Origin: Desulfomicrobium apsheronum
Lineage (GTDB): Bacteria; Desulfobacterota; Desulfovibrionia; Desulfovibrionales; Desulfomicrobiaceae
DNA: 64,000 bases
Direction of reading: 5' to 3'
Assembly (NCBI RefSeq): GCF_900114115.1
Contig: NZ_FORX01000002.1
Location: 313,004 to 377,003 of the forward strand
The notes under the pieces were generated by a model. That model made no database searches. It was not told the DNA's origin and saw nothing but the letters and a program-made list of their open reading frames with translations. Position 1 is the first letter of the stretch. Each line of letters opens with the position of its first letter. Positions 44,348 through 51,999 of this stretch are shown piece after piece. A program made the position numbers and the translations under genes.

Positions 44348-46143
44348 AGCAGCACATTCTGACGGCTCTTGGCGAGCGGGTGGTGGTGGCCGACGGGGCC
44401 ATGGGTTCGCTGCTCTTCGATCGCGGCGTGGACAGTTCGTCCTGCTACGACGTCCTGAACCTGACCGATCCGGCCCTGGTGCAATCCATCCACAAGGCCT
44501 ATGCGGACGCGGGTGCGGAGATCATCGAGACCAACACCTTCGGAGCCAACAGGGTCAAGCTCGGGCGCTTCGATCTGGCGCACAGGACTCGCGAGATCAA
44601 CCTGCGCGGCGCGGAACTGGCGCGCGGCCAGGCCGGACCGGGGCGCTGGGTGGCCGGAGCCATGGGCCCGCTTGGCCGTTTGGGCATCGATCCGCTCAGC
44701 CAGGAGGAGCTGGAGGATATTTTTGGCGGGCAGGCCCTGGCGCTGGTGGAGGGTGGCGTGGATTTCATCATGCTCGAAACCTTCGCCAGCCTGTCGCTGC
44801 TCCTGACCGCCCTGCGCGGGGTCAAGGCCGTGGTGTCCGTGCCCGTGGCCGCACAGATGGTTTTCACCCAGCGCGGCCGCACTCATTCAGGGCGCACGGC
44901 CCGTGAATGCTTCGACGCCCTGATCTGGGCCGGAGCTGACGTGGTGGGGCTCAACTGCGGAATCGGTCCCAAGAACGCCCTGGAGGTGGTGCAGGGGCTG
45001 GGCCCCGTGCCGGTCCCGCTCTCGGTGCTGCCCAACGCGGGCTTCCCCGAATCCTCGGGCGATCGCCTCATCTACGCGTCCTCGCCGGAGTATTTCGCTC
45101 GGCGCACGGCGGCCTGCGCGGCGCATGGGGCACGTCTCTTGGGTGGATGCTGCGGCACCGCCCCGGAGCATATTGCGGCCCTGGTTCGCGCTCTTGACGC
45201 GGGTTCGTCCGAGGCGCGGATCGTTTCCGTATCGCCGGACGAGGTCAACACGCAGACGGCCGCGCCGACGCGCCTGTCCCGCCGCCTTGCCGAGGGCAAG
45301 GTCATTTTGGTGGAGCTCGACCCGCCCAAGCACCTTGATGTCGAGCCGGTCCTGGCGGCGGCCGAAGCCCTGAGCGCCGCCGGAGTGGACGCCATCACCA
45401 TCGCCGAGAATCCGCTGGCCGTGCCGCGCCTGTCCAATATCGTGCTGGCCGGCATGGTCCGGGCCCGGACCGGCGTTGATGTCGTGGTGCACATGACGGG
45501 CCGTGACCGCAATCTGGTTGGCATGCAGTCGACCATCATGGGCTTGGCCGCGTCGAATCTGCACAACGTGCTGGCCGTGACCGGCGATCCGCCTTCGGCC
45601 GGAAGCGCGGAGCGGGTCTCGGGAGTCTACGACCTGCGTTCCCTGGAGCTCATGGCTCTTTTGGCCGGGTTCAACGAGGGGCGCAACCACTACGGGGACT
45701 CCATGCGCCTGCCCGTCAATTTCTGCATTGGCGGTGCCTTCAATCCCAACACCCGCAACATGGCCCTGCAGGTCGGGCGCATGGAGAAGAAAATGACGGC
45801 CGGGGCACGCTATTTTCTGACCCAACCCGTGTATTCCAGAGAGCGCGTGGACGAAATTCTGGCCGCGACGGCGCACATAACCGCGCCCATCGTGCTTGGC
45901 ATCATGCCGCTGGCCAGCAGCCGCAACGCCGAGTTTCTGCACAACGAGTTTCCCGGCATCGAGATTCCGTCCGAAACCCGCGAGCGCATGGCCCGCGCCG
46001 GAGAGCATGGTCAAGAGGAAGGCGTGAACATCGCCTGGGAACTTCTGGAGTATGCCTGGCCCCATTTCGCCGGGGTGTACATCATCCCGCCCTTCAACCG
46101 TCATGTCATGGCCCTTGAGCTGATGCGACGGCTGGGGCGCTGA
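44344..46143 (+). CDS. Bifunctional homocysteine S-methyltransferase / methylenetetrahydrofolate reductase
   Basis: A 599-residue YitJ-like fusion. Residues about 1-290 are a homocysteine S-methyltransferase with zinc ligands in GLNCGIGP and GGCCGT and the start DGAMGSLLFDRG. Residues about 305-599 are a MTHFR flavoprotein barrel (ELDPPKHLDVEPV, NLHNVLAVTGDPP, RYFLTQPVY). The protein may couple folate one-carbon reduction to methyl transfer to homocysteine. GTG 44344 overlaps the nitroreductase stop. A bidirectional terminator follows. Confidence 0.92.
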   Translation: MKQHILTALGERVVVADGAMGSLLFDRGVDSSSCYDVLNLTDPALVQSIHKAYADAGAEIIETNTFGANRVKLGRFDLAHRTREINLRGAELARGQAGPGRWVAGAMGPLGRLGIDPLSQEELEDIFGGQALALVEGGVDFIMLETFASLSLLLTALRGVKAVVSVPVAAQMVFTQRGRTHSGRTARECFDALIWAGADVVGLNCGIGPKNALEVVQGLGPVPVPLSVLPNAGFPESSGDRLIYASSPEYFARRTAACAAHGARLLGGCCGTAPEHIAALVRALDAGSSEARIVSVSPDEVNTQTAAPTRLSRRLAEGKVILVELDPPKHLDVEPVLAAAEALSAAGVDAITIAENPLAVPRLSNIVLAGMVRARTGVDVVVHMTGRDRNLVGMQSTIMGLAASNLHNVLAVTGDPPSAGSAERVSGVYDLRSLELMALLAGFNEGRNHYGDSMRLPVNFCIGGAFNPNTRNMALQVGRMEKKMTAGARYFLTQPVYSRERVDEILAATAHITAPIVLGIMPLASSRNAEFLHNEFPGIEIPSETRERMARAGEHGQEEGVNIAWELLEYAWPHFAGVYIIPPFNRHVMALELMRRLGR

Positions 46144-46147
46144 AATG

Positions 46148-46190
46148 AAAAAAAACGGCCGGAACGATTTCCCGGCCGTTTTTTTTTTTG
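46148..46190. terminator. Bidirectional terminator
   Basis: AACGGCCGG (46154-46162) and CCGGCCGTT (46172-46180) form a strong stem. It is flanked by an A run on the left and a T run on the right, so it can terminate both the rightward homocysteine/MTHFR gene and the leftward SH3-domain gene. Confidence 0.92.
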
Positions 46191-46205
46191 CAATCAAGAA
46201 CGCCC

Positions 46206-47342
46206 TCAGCCCCGGGCATTGCCCTGGCTGACGAAGCGCTCCATGACCCACCCGCGCATGTCTTCCTCCCCGTCCATTTCCACGTAGAACCACCCGGGCG
46301 CGCTGCCGAGCACGCGCAATGTCGTGTAGCGGCCGACCTGGGCGATGACGGCCTCGCTCGTGTCCGGGCCGTAGCGGATGTTCAGGAGGTCGATGACGAC
46401 CTCCACCCGGTCCGGCCGGTTCGCGCTGTGGCCGCGTATCGGTTCCACGACTTGGTAGCCCGAGGACACACGGCGGTAATGGACATCACCGAAGACATGG
46501 TAGGTGATGCCTGCCGAGATGACCATGCGGCTGCCCAGCGGGATGTTCAGCACGACCAGGCCGATCGGCGGGCGCACCAGGATGAAGCCGTTGTTCCAGG
46601 GGCGGTAGAACCGACCGGAATAATAATGATATCTGTCCCGGCCGTGCAGGACTACCGCGTGGCGCGAGGGGATCGTATGAACCACGTGTTTGACGGTCAC
46701 GGGTCGGTGGTTGTTTCCGCCATTGTGCATCCGCGTGGAGTGCCGGTCGCTGTCGCCTCGGGGCCGATGATCCTTGCGCGTGTCGACCCGCGGGCGTCTT
46801 ACGTCGTGGCGGTCATCATGCCTGATTGTCTCGCGGGAGATGACAAGGCTTTTCTGCACCGGGGGTTGCTGCCTCGGGGTGACGGTACGAGAGTCGCGGC
46901 GATTCTTGTCCCGGTGTTGATCGGGAGAATCATGCCTGGACCACTCCGGGCCCGTGTGAAGACGCATCAAGTCGGCCGGAGGCGTCACCGTGCCAAGGCT
47001 CACGGATGCCTGTGACTTTGGCGTGTCCCTCAAGGCACGCTGCATTGCCGCAGGATCATTGGACCGGGCCTTGCCCGTGTTGTCAGGGCTGCTTTTGCCG
47101 CGCGGCGAGCGCTGTTTTGGGCTTGCTCCCTGATCCTGTCTGTCGTGGCCTTTCCGCGTGGCTTTGAAGTCGGCGCGGTTACGGTTGTCCGTGCGAGAAT
47201 TCTTTTTTTCGACTTTGTGCTCGGCAGGATTTTGAGGATCCCGGGGCAAGCCTTGCGCCCCCTGGACCGGCACGGCGAAAAAATGAAGGCAGAGCAGGGC
47301 CGCAAGAAGCGGCAGGCGTGTGATTTTGAATAAGGTGTTCAT
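46206..47342 (-). CDS. Secreted basic DUF6515-like protein with SH3 domain
   Basis: A 378-residue exported protein. After a signal peptide (to about VQGAQG) there is a long, low-complexity, strongly basic region (about 30-215) rich in Arg, Lys, His, Asp and Ser. Next comes a RYHYYSGRFYRPWNNGFILVRPPIGLVV segment resembling DUF6515, where short hydrophobic strands alternate with aromatic residues. The C-terminus (about 300-370) is an SH3-like domain (LNIRYGPDTSEAVIAQVGRYTTLRVLG, GWFYVEM), likely cell-wall or envelope binding. GGAGGA precedes ATG 47342. Function unknown. Confidence 0.8.
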   Translation of the reverse strand: MNTLFKITRLPLLAALLCLHFFAVPVQGAQGLPRDPQNPAEHKVEKKNSRTDNRNRADFKATRKGHDRQDQGASPKQRSPRGKSSPDNTGKARSNDPAAMQRALRDTPKSQASVSLGTVTPPADLMRLHTGPEWSRHDSPDQHRDKNRRDSRTVTPRQQPPVQKSLVISRETIRHDDRHDVRRPRVDTRKDHRPRGDSDRHSTRMHNGGNNHRPVTVKHVVHTIPSRHAVVLHGRDRYHYYSGRFYRPWNNGFILVRPPIGLVVLNIPLGSRMVISAGITYHVFGDVHYRRVSSGYQVVEPIRGHSANRPDRVEVVIDLLNIRYGPDTSEAVIAQVGRYTTLRVLGSAPGWFYVEMDGEEDMRGWVMERFVSQGNARG

Positions 47343-47390
47343 GGTTCCTCCCGGGGTTATGGAAGGATTTCAAGGCAAGGGGCGTGCCAA

Positions 47391-47440
47391 GCCGGGGAGG
47401 TGGCGCCTCCCGGGAAAAATGGGGCCCTGCGGGCCCCGGG
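47391..47440. other. GC hairpins between the SH3 gene and the response regulator
   Basis: CCGGGGAGG/CCTCCCGG (47392-47411) and GGGGCCC/GGGCCCC (47421-47437) form two adjacent stem-loops in the 172-base gap between two leftward genes. The second is close to AAAAT and could help end transcription from the response-regulator operon. No gene is seen in the gap. Confidence 0.45.
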
Positions 47441-47514
47441 AAAAGTGACGGGTGGATAAAATTTGTGCGGTCAAGGCCTACTTGAGCACTCTTTTCACAT
47501 CTAAAAAAACGCGT

Positions 47515-48855
47515 CTATTCAATCCCGAGGCGTTTGAGTTTGTAGATGAGTCCCCGTCTGGTGATGCCGAGCAGCTGGGCCGCGTGGGTGCGGTTGCCCT
47601 TGGTCTGCTTCAGGGCGGCGGTGACGGCCTCGATTTCGTGCTGTTCGAGGGTCCTGGCCTGGACCGGGGCTTCCTGTGACTCGGCGTTGCGTGATGCCGG
47701 AGCTGCCTTGCCAGCGGACTTGCGCACGGCGGGCGGAAGATGTTCGGGCAGGATGACATCGGTCTGGCTCAGCAGGCGCACATGGGCCATGGCGTTGGCC
47801 AGCTCGCGCACGTTGCCGGGCCAGGGGTGACTTACGAGGGCCTGCATGGCCGCGCGCGAGAGGCGTTGTGCTTCGGTCTTGTCCTTGTTCAGGAAGGCGC
47901 GCGCCAAGGGCGGAATGTCTTCCGGGCGCTCCCGAAGGGGCGGAATGTCGATGGTGATGACGTTCAGGCGGTAGTAGAGATCCTGGCGAAAGCGACCCTC
48001 GGCCACGTCGGTTTCAAGGTCATGGTTGGTGGCCGCGATGAGCCTGCAATCGATGAGGGTCTCCTTGTCCGAGCCCACGGGAGTGATGCGTCCCGTTTCC
48101 GTGGCCCGCAGCAGGGACGGCTGCAATTCCAGGGGCATGTCTCCGATTTCGTCAAGAAAGAGAGTCCCTTCGTGGGCCTCGCGGAAATACCCGTTACGCT
48201 TGTTCACTGCCCCGGTGAAGGCGCCCCGTTCATGCCCGAACAGCTCGCTGGCCAAGAGAGCCGGGGCAATGGCCGCGCAGTTGACCGGAACCATCGGCTT
48301 GTCGCGACGGGTGCTGTGGCGGTGGATGAACTGCGCCACGACTTCCTTGCCGCTACCGCTCTCGCCGGTCAGAAGGACCGTGGCGTCGCTTGGGGCCACG
48401 CGGTAGGCATCGCGCAGCACGGAGCGCATGGCCGGGCTTGCGGCCACGATGCCCTCCAAAGATCCGGCGGGGATCTCCGGGTCCGCGTCCGCTCCTACGC
48501 CCAGGGTGTCGCGCACGGCCGCCAGAAGCTCGTCCAGATCCACGGGTTTGGCCAGATAGTCCACGGCTCCGAGCTTGAGGGCGTCCACGGCCTCGCGCAC
48601 GTCGGCGTAGGCGGTGACCAGAAGAAAGGGCAGCTCCGGTTTCCCTGCCCGCACCCGGCGCAGCAGATCGAGCCCGCTCTCCCCGGGCATGCGCACATCG
48701 CTGACGATCATGTCCAAAGTCTCATGTTCCAGTAATTCCAGGGCGTCGGCCGCGCTTCCGGCCTCAAGCACATCAAAACCCGCGTCGCGCAGCACGCGGG
48801 CATAGAGTTCACGGTAGCGGATCTCGTCGTCGACGACCAGGATGGATCTGTTCAT
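47515..48855 (-). CDS. NtrC-type sigma-54 response regulator
   Basis: A 446-residue response regulator with a receiver domain (acidic pocket D9/D10, phosphoacceptor D53, Lys103), a sigma-54 AAA+ domain (Walker A GESGSGKE, contact loop ERGAFTGAV, Walker B FLDEIGDMP) and a C-terminal FIS HTH (THAAQLLGITRRGLIYKLKRLG). ATG 48855 overlaps the histidine kinase stop, forming a two-component pair. The target regulon is unknown; the adjacent ABC transporter genes are a candidate. Confidence 0.93.
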   Translation of the reverse strand: MNRSILVVDDEIRYRELYARVLRDAGFDVLEAGSAADALELLEHETLDMIVSDVRMPGESGLDLLRRVRAGKPELPFLLVTAYADVREAVDALKLGAVDYLAKPVDLDELLAAVRDTLGVGADADPEIPAGSLEGIVAASPAMRSVLRDAYRVAPSDATVLLTGESGSGKEVVAQFIHRHSTRRDKPMVPVNCAAIAPALLASELFGHERGAFTGAVNKRNGYFREAHEGTLFLDEIGDMPLELQPSLLRATETGRITPVGSDKETLIDCRLIAATNHDLETDVAEGRFRQDLYYRLNVITIDIPPLRERPEDIPPLARAFLNKDKTEAQRLSRAAMQALVSHPWPGNVRELANAMAHVRLLSQTDVILPEHLPPAVRKSAGKAAPASRNAESQEAPVQARTLEQHEIEAVTAALKQTKGNRTHAAQLLGITRRGLIYKLKRLGIE

Positions 48856-50159
48856 GTGGTCTCTCTTGTGGGTTTGATGCCGGAAATGGTCATGGTCGTG
48901 CCCTGGCCCCGGGTAGAGGCGGCGCTTATTTTCCAACCATGAGCCTCGACCACGCGTTTGACAATGGCCAGTCCCAGTCCGTGGCCCGTGGGTGATCCAC
49001 TGACGTAGGGCTTGAAGATGTCCGGCAGCAGTTCGGAGGGGATGCCGCGACCCTGGTCCTCCACGGCGAGGAACAGTCTGCGCTCTTGCTTGCCGAGTAC
49101 GATTCTGACCGTCGTGCCCGCCGGGGAAGCGTGCAGGCTGTTCAGAAGCAGATTGACCAGCACCTGGCGCAGCATGGCTTCGTCGGCGCTGATGGTCGCG
49201 GCCTTGACCTGGGTGAGCAGGTCCACGCCGCCCGCGTCGAAGTCGGGCCCAAGGATATGGACCACTTCCCGGCAGAGCCTGTCGATGCGCACGGGTGCGA
49301 GGCTAGGCTTGCGCTGGCGGGCGAAGTTCATGAAATTTCCCAGGCGGGACGAAGCCTTGTCCACCTCGTCCATGATGTGCCCGAGCATGGTTCGGCTTTC
49401 AGCCGGAATGTCGTGCCGGGCTTCGATCTGTTGCGCCATGCCCATGATGATGCCGAGCGGGTTCTTGGTCTCGTGGGCCAGTCCGGCGGCGGCCAATCCG
49501 AGTTCTTCCAGATGGGCGCTGCGGATACGCTCGGCGGCCAGTTCCCCGGCCAGGATGCGGCGGCGTATACCCGTGATCCAGACGGCCGTGACGGCGAGGA
49601 TGCAGACCAGGGCGGAGGCGAAGATGGGGCCCTGGCGCTGCCAGAACCAGGATGAAGTGAAGCTTTCCGGGCTGCTGCGAAAACCCAGGTACATGACTGG
49701 GTTGCTGCGCGGCCACAGGCCGAGGCCAAGGTTGGTCGATTCAAGCGCCTCGGCCCAGTTGGCGGGGATGTGGGCAGGTTGCAGGGGAGACCACATGACA
49801 TACATGTCGGCAGTGTCGATTTCGCCCCGGGTGCTGTTGGTCATCAGAAATTCCGGCATCGTCCCGGTCTGGACCAGGCGGCCGTGGCGGCCCTGGACCA
49901 CGACAAAGAGGGTGCGCGAACCGCGAATGACGTTTGAGAGCACTGTCTCGACCTGTTTCCAGTCCGTCAGTTCGCCGTTGCTCATGGACGCGATGATCGC
50001 GTTCAGCGTCGCGAAGCTGTCCTGGGCGCGCTGTCGCCGCCACTCCATGGAGCGTTCGGAATATCCCTGCCAGGACGAGAATACCCAGACGCTCAGCGCC
50101 ATGATCAGCACAAGGGCCGTCAGGAGCGGGATGCGGTACAGGCGAGTGTCGTGTTTCAT
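48852..50159 (-). CDS. Sensor histidine kinase of the NtrBC-type pair
   Basis: A 435-residue membrane sensor with spans at about 10-28 and 180-198 enclosing a periplasmic sensing region, a HisKA domain with phosphoacceptor His229 (LAHETKNPLG), and a C-terminal ATPase with N box (VNLLLNSLHA), G1 (VEDQGRGIP) and G2 (TGHGLGLAIVK). The ligand is not recognisable. GGAGG precedes ATG 50159. It lies 46 bases after the ABC ATPase gene on the same strand. Confidence 0.92.
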   Translation of the reverse strand: MKHDTRLYRIPLLTALVLIMALSVWVFSSWQGYSERSMEWRRQRAQDSFATLNAIIASMSNGELTDWKQVETVLSNVIRGSRTLFVVVQGRHGRLVQTGTMPEFLMTNSTRGEIDTADMYVMWSPLQPAHIPANWAEALESTNLGLGLWPRSNPVMYLGFRSSPESFTSSWFWQRQGPIFASALVCILAVTAVWITGIRRRILAGELAAERIRSAHLEELGLAAAGLAHETKNPLGIIMGMAQQIEARHDIPAESRTMLGHIMDEVDKASSRLGNFMNFARQRKPSLAPVRIDRLCREVVHILGPDFDAGGVDLLTQVKAATISADEAMLRQVLVNLLLNSLHASPAGTTVRIVLGKQERRLFLAVEDQGRGIPSELLPDIFKPYVSGSPTGHGLGLAIVKRVVEAHGWKISAASTRGQGTTMTISGIKPTRETT

Positions 50160-50205
50160 TTTTCCTCCTTGCCGGCTTTTGGCCTAGCAAAGAGTGTGCT
50201 GAAGA

Positions 50206-50997
50206 TTAGCCCAGCAGCATCCGGTCCGAAACTTCCGCGTCCGCCTGGCTCTGGAATTTGTCCAGCAGGACCTCGACGGTAAGCTCCTCTTTCTCCTGTC
50301 CGCGCACGTCGAAGATGATGCGACCCCGGTGCATCATGATCAGCCGGTTGCCCAGGGCCAGGGCCTGATGCATGTTGTGGGTGACCATGAGCGTGGTCAG
50401 GCCGTGTTCGGTGACGATGTTTCGGGTCAGTTCCAGGATCTGCCCGGCGGTCTTGGGATCGAGGGCCGCAGTGTGCTCGTCCAGGAGCAGCAGTTCCGGC
50501 CGGACCAGGGTGGCCATGACCATGGTCAGGGCCTGGCGCTGCCCGCCGGAGAGCAGGCCTGCCCGGTCCTGGAGGCGGTCTTCAAGCCCCAGTCCCAGTA
50601 CGCGCAGGTGCTGGCGGAAGGCTTCCCTGTCGCCCGTCTTGACGCCCCGGGACAGGCCGCGTCGCTGTCCCCTTTTCTGGGCCAGAGCCATGTTCTGGGC
50701 AATGGAACCGCTGGCGCAGGTACCCATGAGCGGGTCCTGAAAGACGCGGCCGATGAAGCGGGCGCGCTTGTGCTCGGGCCAGCGGGTTACGTCCGTTCCG
50801 GCCATGGTGATGTTCCCGGAATCGAGAGCATGGGTCCCGGCCAGGCAGGACAGGAAGGTCGACTTGCCCGCGCCGTTGGAGCCGATGATGGTGATGAAGT
50901 CACCCTGCTCGATATCGATGGACAGGTCCCGGAGGCTGTGCACTTCGTTCACGCTGCCCCGGTGAAAATACTTGTTGATGGCCTGGACGCGTATCAT
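50206..50997 (-). CDS. ABC transporter ATPase (TrpZ-like family)
   Basis: A 263-residue ATPase with Walker A GSNGAGKST, the Q region RVFQDPLMGTC, signature LSGGQRQALTMVMATL and Walker B LLLDEHTAALDPKT. It pairs with the adjacent permease (ATGA overlap) as in ABC systems for tryptophan, tyrosine or uncharacterised solutes. A binding protein is missing from this region, so the substrate is unknown. Confidence 0.88.
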   Translation of the reverse strand: MIRVQAINKYFHRGSVNEVHSLRDLSIDIEQGDFITIIGSNGAGKSTFLSCLAGTHALDSGNITMAGTDVTRWPEHKRARFIGRVFQDPLMGTCASGSIAQNMALAQKRGQRRGLSRGVKTGDREAFRQHLRVLGLGLEDRLQDRAGLLSGGQRQALTMVMATLVRPELLLLDEHTAALDPKTAGQILELTRNIVTEHGLTTLMVTHNMHQALALGNRLIMMHRGRIIFDVRGQEKEELTVEVLLDKFQSQADAEVSDRMLLG

Positions 50998-51878
50998 CGG
51001 GTGAACCTCCGCTTGAGCATGGGCGAGGTCAGGGCCGCGATGACCAGAAAGGCGGTGATCAGGTTCAGGTCGCTGGGGGTGAAGGAGAAGCTGCCGAGCC
51101 TGGACCCCAGCGCCAGGGCTATGGCGGTGCGGTAGAGGATGGAGCCGACGATGACGGCGATGCAGGCCCGGGCGATGGTCGCCTTGCCGAAGACCGTTTC
51201 ACCGAGGATGACTGAGGCCAGCCCCGCGACGATGGTGCCCACGCCCATGTTCACGTCCGCCGCGCCCTGGTTCTGGGCGATGAGCGCACCGCTGAAAGCG
51301 ACCAGGGCGTTGGAGAGGCCCACGCCGAAAATGATGACGTTGTCCGTGTTCACGCCCAGGGAAGTGATCATCTGCCGGTTATCGCCGGTGGCCAGCATGG
51401 CTTGCCCGTACTCGGTGTGCAGGAACCAGATCAGCCCGGACGTGATGAGGACCGCGACAACAAAAAAGAACACTGGGGTGAGCTGATAGAGCGGCAGCCC
51501 CAGGTTTTCGAGGTCCGTCAGCACCGAGGGCGTACCCAGGAGCGCCACATTGGGGCCGCCCATGATCCTGATATTGATGGAATACAGCGAGATCATGGTC
51601 AGGATGGACGCCAGAAGGTGCAGGATTTTGAGCTTGGTGTTCAGGATCGCGGTCACCGCTCCGGCCAGAAATCCGGCCGCCGAGGCCAGCGCAAGGGCCA
51701 GGTACGGGCTGTAACCGGCGGTGATGGTCACGGCGCTGACCGAAGCCCCCAGAGGCAGGCTGCCGTCAACGGTCAGGTCCGGAAAGTCGAGTATCCGAAA
51801 GGTCAGATACACCCCGAGGGCCATGATGCCGTATAAAAAACCCTGTTCCAGGGCTCCGAGAAAGGCGTAGAGGGTCAT
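50994..51878 (-). CDS. ABC transporter permease (TrpY-like family)
   Basis: A 294-residue permease with about nine hydrophobic spans and the family start LEQGFLYGIMALGVYLTFRILDFPDLTVDGSLPLG, which is typical of permeases of the LivH-like, uncharacterised/Trp-type ABC group. MISLYSINIRIMGGPNVALLG and GTIVAGLASVILGE are further marks. ATG 51878 begins MTLYAFLGALEQGF. The upstream neighbour is an HD-GYP gene, not the usual binding protein, across a 121-base gap. Confidence 0.87.
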   Translation of the reverse strand: MTLYAFLGALEQGFLYGIMALGVYLTFRILDFPDLTVDGSLPLGASVSAVTITAGYSPYLALALASAAGFLAGAVTAILNTKLKILHLLASILTMISLYSINIRIMGGPNVALLGTPSVLTDLENLGLPLYQLTPVFFFVVAVLITSGLIWFLHTEYGQAMLATGDNRQMITSLGVNTDNVIIFGVGLSNALVAFSGALIAQNQGAADVNMGVGTIVAGLASVILGETVFGKATIARACIAVIVGSILYRTAIALALGSRLGSFSFTPSDLNLITAFLVIAALTSPMLKRRFTR

Positions 51879-51999
51879 GATTCGTGTTGGTGCTGGATGT
51901 GGATGGAAAAGGGCGCGTGCGCCCGCTGAGCGGGACATACATGGGGGCGGGTGGAAGGACAAGCCCGCGTGGGAGCCATGCTTTTGGCCCAGGGATGGG

